Source of the DNA: CALCZU01 sp964396165
Lineage (GTDB): Bacteria; Bdellovibrionota; FAC87; UBA2466
Direction of reading: 5' to 3'
Assembly: GCA_964396165.1 (NCBI GenBank)
Contig: CAYNEF010000078.1
Span: forward strand, 1-12,562
Length of the DNA: 12,562 nucleotides
The notes under the pieces: generated by a model
What the model saw: the letters and a program-made list of their open reading frames with translations, nothing else
The model's database searches: none
What the model was told of the DNA's origin: nothing
Part shown: positions 6,321-12,562 of the stretch, piece after piece
Position numbering within the stretch: the stretch's first letter is position 1
Layout: each line of letters begins with the position of its first letter
Program-made: the position numbers and the translations under genes

Positions 6321-7630
6321 GACTTAAGATTATCATTTCGGTGTTCTTATATTTTTCGCCTCTTACTTACGCAGATAACTTCGATTGGTCTTACATCTTA
6401 GGGTACAAGACAAACTTTGATCAAAAGCAATTTAACTTATCCGTCATTACGCCCGCCACACTACTTCGTAACTCTTACGGTCCCGTGGATGCTGTGCAAT
6501 CGGCTTTTTTCATGCTCTCAGAAGCCTCCGCTGCCCCTGAGGATTTAAGTCAGGCGACGGGTCTTCTGATCGGAAAGGCGCAAGACAGGTACATAGATAT
6601 TTTAAAAAACCGCTGGCAGCAAAAAACAGGGGCAAACGGACAAAAGCTTGATTTTACAGAAATGGAAAATGCCTTTAAGACTTCCGAGAAATTAAACGAT
6701 GGACGCTCTTCGTTCATCATTATTTCATCTCCCAACGATATTTTAGATGTGAGAGCAATGATTCGACTTTCCGTCAAAGACGCGGCTCACCCCTCACTGC
6801 CCTTTCGTCAACGCTTGGGACTACCTGCAGATCCAGTTACTACCAAATTTTTAGAAACGAGTGAACCTGCCTTCCAGCTTGATCGCACAGCGCCACACGA
6901 GCCTTTTGTGTATCTTAAATCTTTCTGGTGGAGCGGTGGAGAAATCGAAATTAAAAGCTGGGTAAAAGATCCCAAGGAAACCGCAGATCTCGTGCCCTTA
7001 CTTTTATATGCGGCAGAAATCCACCACCTTACTCGCAGAAGTGGCGAGAATGTTCAATTCGATTCTTGGCCGCCTCAGGATCCTGAAATTTTTAAAAAGA
7101 TGAATGCCATCCGTGGCGCAGACGGAAAATTAGCCCGAGTGGGAATTTTGGACCAGCTTTTTGAAAAACAACCCTTCTTAAAATCGGTGACTGAGCTAGA
7201 AGGCATTTCGCAGCTAGAGTTAAGGCCCTCCGAATTGAAAGACCTAAAGCTTTCCGAATATCCCACACCGTTAAACGCGTCGATCGTCATACCCGGTAAA
7301 AATTCTAAAACTATGGGTAAACGCGTTTCAACCTATTTTGCCGAATCGGACGGGCCCGAACTCGCCCGCGTTTACCGCAGTATGGGATTCACCCATGTCA
7401 CCAAAGTTAAAAACCCCAATTTTACTGGTAGCTATACAGATGTGTGGAAAATTTCACGAGAGAAATTCGTAGATAATTTAAAACCAACTGTTATGCGAAG
7501 ACCGGGGGGCAAAGAGCTTACAGGTTTAGAACTAGAATATATTCCCGATTACTATCAACACATCCTAGAAGTATCTCGAAAACATTGTGAAGCTCCCTTG
7601 GCCACAATAGGCAAGTCCACCACTCCATAG
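6317..7630 (+). CDS. Exported protein with faint acyltransferase-like features
   Basis: A 437-residue protein whose ATG overlaps the TetR stop (ATGA), so the two are cotranscribed and probably translationally coupled; AAGGA lies 11 bases upstream. Residues 1-19 form a signal peptide (MRLKIIISVFLYFSPLTYA, cleavage before DNFDW). The mature protein is not a family I can name. Some parts recall the GNAT/autoinducer-synthase fold: a strand pair around SFIIISSPNDILDVRAMIRL (132-151), a helical DLVPLLLYAAEIHHLTR (224-240) and the late ELARVYRSMGFTHV (348-361), which resembles the LY-x-x-x-GF segment of acetyltransferases. An exported GNAT-like enzyme would be unusual because acetyl-CoA is cytoplasmic. 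One cysteine (C424) is near the C-terminus. The function is open. Confidence 0.8.
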   Translation: MRLKIIISVFLYFSPLTYADNFDWSYILGYKTNFDQKQFNLSVITPATLLRNSYGPVDAVQSAFFMLSEASAAPEDLSQATGLLIGKAQDRYIDILKNRWQQKTGANGQKLDFTEMENAFKTSEKLNDGRSSFIIISSPNDILDVRAMIRLSVKDAAHPSLPFRQRLGLPADPVTTKFLETSEPAFQLDRTAPHEPFVYLKSFWWSGGEIEIKSWVKDPKETADLVPLLLYAAEIHHLTRRSGENVQFDSWPPQDPEIFKKMNAIRGADGKLARVGILDQLFEKQPFLKSVTELEGISQLELRPSELKDLKLSEYPTPLNASIVIPGKNSKTMGKRVSTYFAESDGPELARVYRSMGFTHVTKVKNPNFTGSYTDVWKISREKFVDNLKPTVMRRPGGKELTGLELEYIPDYYQHILEVSRKHCEAPLATIGKSTTP

Positions 7631-7706
7631 AAAAACTAACGTTATTCCCAATGAGAATGCAGAAATAGCATCCCGACTGGTGTTTGCACTTACTAAATGA
7701 AGTATT

Positions 7707-7973
7707 TTACTCCAGCTGATTGAGCGCTTGAATCACCTTAAGTATAAATCCTAAACCGAATAGAAAAACTATAACCATCAATGCTTGGAAAAAAGCGCTG
7801 TGATCTTGTTCCCAGCTTGTTTTGATAGGTCCTTGAAAAAGAATTTCTGGTGCGGTGCCTATCGAGTAAACAAAACGATAGAACGTGTTTCCAACCATTG
7901 CCAAAATTACCGGCAATAATACCACCATGTATTGACCCGCTGTAGTAAAAGAATCTCTATGCTTGTTAGACAT
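7707..7973 (-). CDS. Small two-helix inner-membrane protein
   Basis: An 88-residue protein. The start is well supported: GAGGAG (7984-7979) with a 5-base spacer before the ATG at 7973. There is no cleavable signal. Two hydrophobic helices are clear, residues about 15-37 (from YMVVLLPVILAMVG) and about 61-82 (FFQALMVIVFLFGLGFILKV), joined by a polar loop of about 23 residues containing P42, P49 and W54. The short N-terminus has K4 and R6, and the C-terminus is acidic, so both ends probably face the cytoplasm. It stands alone between converging and diverging neighbours. No family is recognised; a small accessory subunit or stress-type membrane peptide is possible. Confidence 0.75.
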   Translation of the reverse strand: MSNKHRDSFTTAGQYMVVLLPVILAMVGNTFYRFVYSIGTAPEILFQGPIKTSWEQDHSAFFQALMVIVFLFGLGFILKVIQALNQLE

Positions 7974-8182
7974 TTTATCTCCTCATATAAAATAAATAAG
8001 AAATCACTTCACAACTTATGCCAAGCACAAGTTTGCTATAAAAAAGAGAAAAATAATGTAAACATTGGCCAAAAGATCTCACATATAAGTAAGATTTACT
8101 GTAAGTAGTACTATAAATTCGAAACTTGGCAGCGGGTCAAAACAACAGTAAAATTTGGCATTCATCGAAAGGAAAGGCAGCT

Positions 8183-8965
8183 ATGAAAATTACTTTGTTT
8201 TTACTTCTATTTTTCTCTTCACTTACCACTTATGCGAACCAAACATTTGAAGACTCCAATTACACGCAGATACCGTTAAATTTAGAATCACGTTCGTCAA
8301 TAAGAACCTTGCATACGGAAGCGACGGCAGCCTTCGATGAGATAGATTGTCAAAGCGCCTACCTAAAAACCAAGACTTTTCTGTTCGATGGACTCGATAT
8401 GAACAGGGTGTGGTATTACTACAGTATCTCGTGCATCCAACCGTTAAATAGAAAGCAGTCAAAACTTAAAATAGAATTTCTTACAGAAGCAAGAACTGAG
8501 AACGATGTAGAGATCCTCAACTCCTATTTCACCTCACACCAAAATCAGGCATTAGGCAACGTGACAATGACCTACCACTGGCTGGAATCCTTAGTGGCCC
8601 GTTACGCAATTAATTTTGGAACAAAAGATAAAGGAGACAAAGAAGTCACTCTTTATACACTGAGAAGTTCGGATCAATTCGTCTTTTATCAGACATACAA
8701 AACGATGGGAGAATACACGACGAGTTTTTTAAGGTTTTCGCGCCAGTTTCAAAAAGCGAACGATAATAAGGCATTTCTCGATCTCATCGAAGAGATGGAG
8801 CCCAATTCAAGAAACAGATTATTCAGCCTTCTCGTCGGTAAAAATTATGGACAAGCCATTACCGAAGAAATACTCCTTTTAGATAATAAGAAGATTTTCA
8901 AAAAGGGCACAGGTTTTATGAGCAACCGAGATTGTAGACTCTTAACCATCCCCATTTGCGGATAA
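8183..8965 (+). CDS. Exported protein of unknown function
   Basis: A 260-residue protein from the ATG at 8183, preceded by AAGGAAAGG with a suitable gap. An in-frame start at 8126 would place 19 polar residues before the signal peptide and is less likely. Residues 1-18 (MKITLFLLLFFSSLTTYA) form the signal peptide, cleaved before NQTFE. The mature chain has four cysteines, C56 (EIDC), C84 (SISC), C251 and C259, the last at PICG-stop. Even numbers and spacing suggest two disulfides. The middle and C-terminal parts look helical (TYHWLESLVARYAINF; NKAFLDLIEEMEPNSRNRLF). No family or catalytic motif is recognised. It is monocistronic as far as can be seen. A TATAAA (8112-8117) upstream could be a -10 box, but no -35 is evident. 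Confidence 0.78.
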   Translation: MKITLFLLLFFSSLTTYANQTFEDSNYTQIPLNLESRSSIRTLHTEATAAFDEIDCQSAYLKTKTFLFDGLDMNRVWYYYSISCIQPLNRKQSKLKIEFLTEARTENDVEILNSYFTSHQNQALGNVTMTYHWLESLVARYAINFGTKDKGDKEVTLYTLRSSDQFVFYQTYKTMGEYTTSFLRFSRQFQKANDNKAFLDLIEEMEPNSRNRLFSLLVGKNYGQAITEEILLLDNKKIFKKGTGFMSNRDCRLLTIPICG

Positions 8966-8970
8966 TAGTA

Positions 8971-8993
8971 CTGGTAGTAGAAAACTTTACCAG
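8971..8993 (+). terminator. Weak hairpin after exported-protein gene
   Basis: CTGGTA (8971-8976) pairs with TACCAG (8988-8993) around an 11-base loop, five bases past the stop at 8965. There is no T-run after it, so it may only be a 3'-end structure. Confidence 0.25.
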
Positions 8994-9022
8994 GCTCGGC
9001 GAAGTGGGCGCCTGTTCACTTA

Positions 9023-9051
9023 TTGAATACAATATTTTACTGGCATTTAAC
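9023..9051 (+). promoter_or_regulatory. Candidate promoter of the lipoprotein gene at 9092
   Basis: TTGAAT (9023-9028) and TTTAAC (9046-9051) are spaced 17 bases apart, each matching the consensus at four of six positions. Transcription would begin near 9058, 34 bases before the ATG. It is an ordinary-strength candidate in an AT-rich stretch. Confidence 0.3.
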
Positions 9052-9091
9052 CTGCATTGATTGTTCACCCGGGGACTCTTGGAGAAATTAG

Positions 9092-10168
9092 ATGCTAGGT
9101 TATAGATTCTATTTGCCTAAATTACTGACACTGCTAACTATTATCGCTTGTACTTGCCATTCTGCGGAACACACGGGCGCAATACCTGCTGCTCCGTCAT
9201 CATCAAATTTATGTACTGACACATTGACGAGTGGAGTTTCAGAACTTCGCACCTACAGAGGAGAGTCGTTCAAATTTCACTCTGACGAAACGCAATTACC
9301 TATTCTCGTTGTGAGTGGAGACAGTTTAAAAGGTCCTGTTAAAATGGAAAAATTTTTATCTGACTTTTTTGCAATTCAAATCGGAGCAAGACACTTAAAA
9401 AATTCTATTTCCCAATTTTTTCAAAAAACACCTGCTTCGCAAGACTCCAATACAATTAAAGAACTGCGTCTTCTTCTTCTTTCCGATGCACGTGAACAAA
9501 TAAGTAATGGTTTTGAATTAGCGGCTACAGTCGCTAACGAAGCTCGCTCTCAGGCAATCGAAAGGGGACGTGTTTTAGGCCGTTCTCAGGTACCCGAGCA
9601 AACGATTAATGTACCACCTTTTCTGCGGAATGCGGCTGAACAAGCACAAAGAGAAGCGCGAGAAAGAGCAGAGAGACTCGGAGGTGATGCGGCTTCAAGT
9701 TTATTTGATACTGTTGCCCCTGCGAAAGTGTGCGAGACGATAGAAAAACAATCCCTACAACTCGCAGCTTCTAAATTTGAATCTGCTGAAAATAAAATGA
9801 AACCTTATTTAAATTCTTTAGATCAGCAAGTGGAGAGTGTGCTACTTCTCGATCCTAGCCAGTTCGGCAATGCAGTCAACGATCGTGATCCCAGACTCCT
9901 GTTAGCAAGCCAATCAGTCGCTCCCTATGTCGAAGAAAAAAATCGCCTTGATGTAGATAGTGCAATCGCCACACACAAAAAGTTTCTTGAAAGCACAAAC
10001 GATGCGGTTAGCACTCTAAACGCACTCTTTGGGGATTCCAAACCGTCCTTTCGTATTGCGATTCTTTCTCCGAACGGGAAATTATTACGAAAGTGGGATG
10101 AGGAAAATATAAACCTTTATGAAATTACAAAGTCGTACCAGGATTTGGTCTTGGCTTGTAAGAAATAA
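9092..10168 (+). CDS. Probable lipoprotein with central charged helical region
   Basis: A 358-residue protein; the ATG at 9092 follows GGAG (9081-9084) with a 7-base spacer. Residues 1-19 form a signal peptide ending in the lipobox I17-I18-A19-C20, so acylation at C20 is likely; cleavage by signal peptidase I after HSA (residue 25) is the alternative. Residues about 125-205 are strongly helical and charged, with an AEQAQREARERAERL stretch (182-196) typical of a coiled coil. The C-terminal FRIAILSPNGKLLRKWDEEN (320-339) followed by LYEITKSYQDL looks like two beta strands and a helix, vaguely like the end of a thioredoxin-like domain (for example DUF4174), but no CxxC redox motif is present in the mature chain. 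C41, C214 and C356 remain. The likely location is the outer or inner membrane facing the periplasm. Confidence 0.78.
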   Translation: MLGYRFYLPKLLTLLTIIACTCHSAEHTGAIPAAPSSSNLCTDTLTSGVSELRTYRGESFKFHSDETQLPILVVSGDSLKGPVKMEKFLSDFFAIQIGARHLKNSISQFFQKTPASQDSNTIKELRLLLLSDAREQISNGFELAATVANEARSQAIERGRVLGRSQVPEQTINVPPFLRNAAEQAQREARERAERLGGDAASSLFDTVAPAKVCETIEKQSLQLAASKFESAENKMKPYLNSLDQQVESVLLLDPSQFGNAVNDRDPRLLLASQSVAPYVEEKNRLDVDSAIATHKKFLESTNDAVSTLNALFGDSKPSFRIAILSPNGKLLRKWDEENINLYEITKSYQDLVLACKK

Positions 10169-10263
10169 GGAAGACGACTGACAAGTTATCCAACAATCCA
10201 AAACGATAAGCCTGCCCTTGAAAAACGAACTACACTCCCCCACGCATCGTCCCACTAAGTTGT

Positions 10264-10327
10264 AAAAGGTGACGCTTAACTTCTATACCTCATAACCTAA
10301 GCATGTTGTGATAGAAGGACACCTTTT
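10264..10327. terminator. Long interrupted hairpin between converging genes
   Basis: AAAAGGTG (10264-10271) pairs perfectly with CACCTTTT (10320-10327), and inside it CTTCTAT (10280-10286) pairs with ATAGAAG (10311-10317). An 8-base bulge on one side, a 2-base bulge on the other and a 24-base apical loop interrupt the stem. It lies 96 bases past the plus-strand stop (10168) and 10 bases past the minus-strand stop (10337), and ends in TTTT on both strands, so a bidirectional terminator is likely. Confidence 0.5.
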
Positions 10328-10336
10328 GAGGGAATT

Positions 10337-10669
10337 TTACTTTAATTCGTTTGCACACTTGTCGTAAATAATTACCAGTGCTTGGTTGTTTTTAAGAATA
10401 TCCGTGCGCTTGTAAAATTCTGCTGCGACTTTAATGCCCAGTCCACAGGCATAAGCTACTTTGTTTTCATCCTTGTTAAACTCTTCCCTTATTTTCGCAT
10501 TACTGAATACTGCATTTTCGCAGCCCATCAACACACGATTAATTTTCACATCGGTATTATTTTTTAATTCGACGCGAGTAATTGCGGCGCCGGCTTTACA
10601 ACCCTCAATCAAAATGTCTTTGTTAGGTTGCGCCCAGAGAAATTTCGTGAACAAAATTGCAAGAATCAT
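10337..10669 (-). CDS. Small exported four-cysteine protein
   Basis: A 110-residue protein. An in-frame stop lies three codons upstream, so the ATG at 10669 is the earliest possible start. Only GCGGG directly touching it looks like a ribosome-binding site, so initiation is probably weak or depends on the preceding gene, whose stop is 41 bases upstream. Residues 1-13 (MILAILFTKFLWA) form a short signal peptide, cleaved before QPNK. The mature protein of 97 residues is mostly helical with four cysteines, C24, C50, C75 and C105, spaced 25-30 residues apart, suggesting two disulfides. No family is recognised. Its place behind the DHS-like gene suggests one transcript, although an exported protein and a cytoplasmic enzyme need not share a pathway. 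Confidence 0.65.
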   Translation of the reverse strand: MILAILFTKFLWAQPNKDILIEGCKAGAAITRVELKNNTDVKINRVLMGCENAVFSNAKIREEFNKDENKVAYACGLGIKVAAEFYKRTDILKNNQALVIIYDKCANELK

Positions 10670-10710
10670 CCCGCAATTTTACAACAAAAGCGATTCGTAT
10701 AAAAGCCAAG

Positions 10711-11733
10711 CTATTTAAGATACTTTGCAATCAGTGCATTTGCTGTATCGGGAGCTGCCTTCATTTCCAACAATGCGTTGAGAACGAGGGGCACAACGAC
10801 AGTCGCATCGGATTCCACAACAAACATCGGCGTGTCTTTCGTCAGTTTATCCCAGGTGATTTTTTCGTTCGGCGTTGCACCGGAATAAGAACCGTAAGAG
10901 GTCGTCGAATCGGATATCTGGCAGAAGTAAGCCCAGGGTTTTACAGGCTGAGCGAGATCGTACTTAATGGACGGCACTACGCAAATGGGAAAATCACCTG
11001 CGATACCGCCACCGATTTGAAAGAAACCGAGTCCAGCATCAGAAGACATTTCACGATACTGATCGTAAAAATGAGCCATATATTCGATACCAGATTTTGC
11101 AGTAAGAGCGCTGCACTCGCCAGTCTTTACATAACCTGCAAAAATATTTCCGAATGTAGAATCTTCATAACCTGGCACTACCATCGGAAGATTAGCTTTT
11201 GCGGCAGCTAACAACCAACAATCTTCTGGAGCCCCTTCGTATAGTGAGGGATTAATCGACTGGATCAATTCGTAAAAATACTCATGCCAGAAGCGTCTTG
11301 TATTTGTCTTTGCCGCCTGTGTCCACATGGGTACGATCACTTTTTCGACCACGCGAAAGGCTTCGTCTTCTGGGATGCTTGTGTCCGTAACCCGTCTCAT
11401 GCGGTTTTCCAAAATCTTTGTATCGTCTTCTTTGGTGAGATAGCGGTAATCTGGAAAGTCTTTGTAACCGTGATGGGCAACCAGACGGAAAAGAGATTCT
11501 TCCAAATTAGCACCAGTCACCGATAAACCATGAATCAATCCTGCGCGAATTGCCGGTGCTAACGTGATTCCCAGCTGCGCTGAGGACATAGCGCCCGCAA
11601 CGGACCAAAACATTTTTCCACCCTTTTCGATGTGGCGCCAGTACGCGATAGTCGCGTCACGGGTTGCACGGGCGTTAAAGTTTTTATAATTTTTTAAAAT
11701 AAATTCAAGTAGTACCAAGTTTTCATTTTTCAT
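10711..11733 (-). CDS. Deoxyhypusine-synthase-family enzyme, bacterial type (polyamine metabolism)
   Basis: A 340-residue cytoplasmic enzyme. The ATG at 11733 (GGAGAA 8 bases upstream) is preferred over a TTG at 11754 that lies ahead of that site. Family members use NAD to oxidise spermidine and move its aminobutyl group to an acceptor: eIF5A in eukaryotes, an amine in homospermidine synthases. Visible signatures include GLSVTGANLEES (69-80), ENRMRRVTDTSIPE (109-122), EDSTFGN (190-196), glycine-rich GGGIAGDF (241-248), YGSYSGATPNEKITWDKL (280-297) and ESDATVVVPL (307-316). By hand alignment to the human enzyme, catalytic K329 is kept as K296, with E290 and W294, but D243 becomes N196 and H288 becomes D247. 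Bacteria lack eIF5A, so homospermidine or a related polyamine is the likely product. Length is near that of eukaryotic DHS (about 370) without the N-terminal extension. It may be cotranscribed with the small gene downstream. Confidence 0.88.
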   Translation of the reverse strand: MKNENLVLLEFILKNYKNFNARATRDATIAYWRHIEKGGKMFWSVAGAMSSAQLGITLAPAIRAGLIHGLSVTGANLEESLFRLVAHHGYKDFPDYRYLTKEDDTKILENRMRRVTDTSIPEDEAFRVVEKVIVPMWTQAAKTNTRRFWHEYFYELIQSINPSLYEGAPEDCWLLAAAKANLPMVVPGYEDSTFGNIFAGYVKTGECSALTAKSGIEYMAHFYDQYREMSSDAGLGFFQIGGGIAGDFPICVVPSIKYDLAQPVKPWAYFCQISDSTTSYGSYSGATPNEKITWDKLTKDTPMFVVESDATVVVPLVLNALLEMKAAPDTANALIAKYLK

Positions 11734-11752
11734 ATAGATCGTTCTCCGATGC

Positions 11753-11766
11753 AACTAAAGTTAGTT
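11753..11766. promoter_or_regulatory. Palindrome upstream of the DHS-like gene
   Basis: AACTAA-AG-TTAGTT is a perfect inverted repeat with a 2-base centre, ending 20 bases before the ATG at 11733 and just ahead of its ribosome-binding site. A second small hairpin, GTAGG-AA-CCTAC (11782-11793), lies beside it. Either could be an operator or a leader structure; no clear -10/-35 pair is visible around them. Confidence 0.25.
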
Positions 11767-11805
11767 TTAACCAATTTTTTTGTAGGAACCTACGGACTTT
11801 AACGA

Positions 11806-11818
11806 CCGCCATCGGTGG
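11806..11818. terminator. Small GC hairpin between lipoprotein and DHS-like genes
   Basis: CCGCC-ATC-GGTGG can form a five-pair stem (one G-T) in the 144-base gap between the two minus-strand genes. It is too small and lacks a T-run, so it is only a weak candidate for ending the lipoprotein transcript. Confidence 0.2.
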
Positions 11819-11877
11819 CCTGGGTGGCTGATAAACTAGGGATACAAGAAGTCGGACCTATTTTCAATTAAGAATAT

Positions 11878-12393
11878 TTACTTGGACAAATAGGCAGTAA
11901 TTTTGGTGGTGGAAGACTCGGAGCCGAAGCTACCTTCACTCACAAATTTAAAGGAATCCCCTGCGGGATCGATAGTGTACACGCGGTAGCCTGGATTTCC
12001 AGTCGAAGTGAAAGTAATTTCTTTCCGGTAGTGGAAGTAATTGGTACCCAATTCACCCACTGTTTGGTCATTTTCTACAACATTACTTCCATTCAATTTA
12101 AATTCATCTGCAGCGGAAGTATAGGAATAGGCCGTTCCTGATGAGATGCAATTAAAACTGATTTCCCCTATGACGAAACGGTTTGTTTCCTGAGTCAGTT
12201 CAAGATTGAATGGTTTGCAGTCTACACTTTTGCCATTCACAAGGTACGTCACATTCGTGACTTTCCAAGTACCTGTGAAATTTACCGGATCAGTTGCGTA
12301 AGGGCTCTTTCCCGAGCCGCCGCTGCCGCTACTCGAATTGCCACAAGAGGTGAGAAAAATGGCTATACCCAAAGTAAGAATCAATCGCTTCAT
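11878..12393 (-). CDS. Small lipoprotein, possibly lipocalin-like
   Basis: A 171-residue protein from the ATG at 12393; an in-frame TTG two codons upstream is less likely. The signal peptide MKRLILTLGIAIFLTSC carries a lipobox L14-T15-S16-C17, followed by a Gly/Ser-rich linker (NSSSGSGGSGKS, residues 19-30) typical of lipoproteins that hold a domain off the membrane. The rest begins with FTGTWKVTNVTY (39-50) and alternates beta strands to the end (residues 39-170), with two cysteines (59 and 82) that may pair. A GTW opening followed by an all-beta chain is what lipocalin-like lipoproteins look like, but this is a structural guess. S18 is not Asp (the residue after C17 is G), so the usual inner-membrane retention signal is absent and the outer membrane is likely. 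A perfect TATAAT lies upstream (12491-12486). Confidence 0.8.
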   Translation of the reverse strand: MKRLILTLGIAIFLTSCGNSSSGSGGSGKSPYATDPVNFTGTWKVTNVTYLVNGKSVDCKPFNLELTQETNRFVIGEISFNCISSGTAYSYTSAADEFKLNGSNVVENDQTVGELGTNYFHYRKEITFTSTGNPGYRVYTIDPAGDSFKFVSEGSFGSESSTTKITAYLSK

Positions 12394-12485
12394 GTACAAG
12401 AGTCTCGCATGAACTTAAGACAATGTCTAAATCTTCGAATGACGCAACAGGAGACTGTATGAGCTTCCACTCGTTCATTGCTCTA

Positions 12486-12491
12486 ATTATA
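12486..12491 (-). promoter_or_regulatory. Candidate -10 box for the small lipoprotein gene
   Basis: On the minus strand the sequence reads TATAAT, a perfect -10 consensus, about 90 bases before the ATG at 12393. The hexamer 17 bases upstream (CTCTTC) is a poor -35, so the promoter may need an activator or may not be used. Confidence 0.35.
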
Positions 12492-12562
12492 TTAAAGCGA
12501 GCAGCAAAGAAGAGCTGAAGCACGGCCGTTCTTTTGTGCCAGACCGGCAATATACTCTGTAT

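Noticed and set aside
7631..7706. Terminator between the converging genes ending at 7630 and 7707
   Set aside because: No inverted repeat longer than four bases with a reasonable loop could be found.
9149..9163. CTCH in the lipoprotein at 9092 as a heme-binding CxxCH site
   Set aside because: The motif lies at residues 20-23 at the end of the signal peptide; its first cysteine is better explained as a lipobox, and the spacing is C-T-C-H, one residue short of CxxCH.
10264..10327. Integron attC site
   Set aside because: GCTTAAC fits the RYYYAAC core, but the partner GTTGTGA does not fit GTTRRRY, both cores are internal to the hairpin, and no integrase or cassette array is present.
10657..11211. 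Open frame of 184 codons on the plus strand with a Cys-rich segment
   Set aside because: It lies antisense to the DHS-like gene, whose conserved motifs make the minus strand the coding one, and it has no good ribosome-binding site.
12329..12550. Minus-strand frame of 73 codons overlapping the lipoprotein start
   Set aside because: It overlaps the signal peptide of a well-supported lipoprotein in another frame and would cover its likely promoter.

Overview
This window looks like an accessory stretch of a Gram-negative chromosome. It is slightly AT-rich and has 13 supportable protein genes. Ten of them carry a Sec-type signal peptide or a lipobox, and most of these match no family I can name. 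The mix of orphan exported proteins, c-type cytochromes, small Cys-containing secreted proteins and a bacterial deoxyhypusine-synthase-like enzyme would suit a Bdellovibrionota-like or other delta-type proteobacterium. That placement is an inference with low confidence. I see no rRNA, tRNA, CRISPR array, insertion sequence or integrase.

Layout. Bases 1-448 hold no convincing intact gene: there is a possible decayed minus-strand gene (about 8-284) and a set of palindromes and hairpins (318-391) just upstream of the first gene. Bases 449-4529 (+) encode an exported mono-heme c-type cytochrome, a large exported di-heme c-type cytochrome with a proline-rich repeated tail, and a small exported Cys-containing protein whose start overlaps that tail. 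A strong hairpin (4633-4663) closes this block and the converging minus-strand pair 4670-5518, two small exported proteins. Bases 5519-5690 hold back-to-back promoters shared with a TetR-family regulator (5691-6320), which is translationally coupled to an exported protein with faint acyltransferase-like features (6317-7630).

Bases 7707-7973 (-) encode a two-helix membrane protein. An exported protein (8183-8965) and a probable lipoprotein (9092-10168) follow on the plus strand. The right end is all minus strand: a lipoprotein (12393-11878), then a DHS-like enzyme (11733-10711), then a small four-cysteine exported protein (10669-10337) that may share its transcript. A long interrupted hairpin (10264-10327) sits where the two gene directions meet.

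How the parts may work together. The two cytochromes probably act in the periplasm in electron transfer or heme-based chemistry. The TetR protein probably controls its own operon and the divergent pair of small secreted proteins. The DHS-like enzyme keeps the catalytic lysine region of deoxyhypusine synthase but differs at two amine-site positions. This fits a polyamine (homospermidine-type) role better than eIF5A modification. The rest of the window encodes envelope proteins of unknown function.
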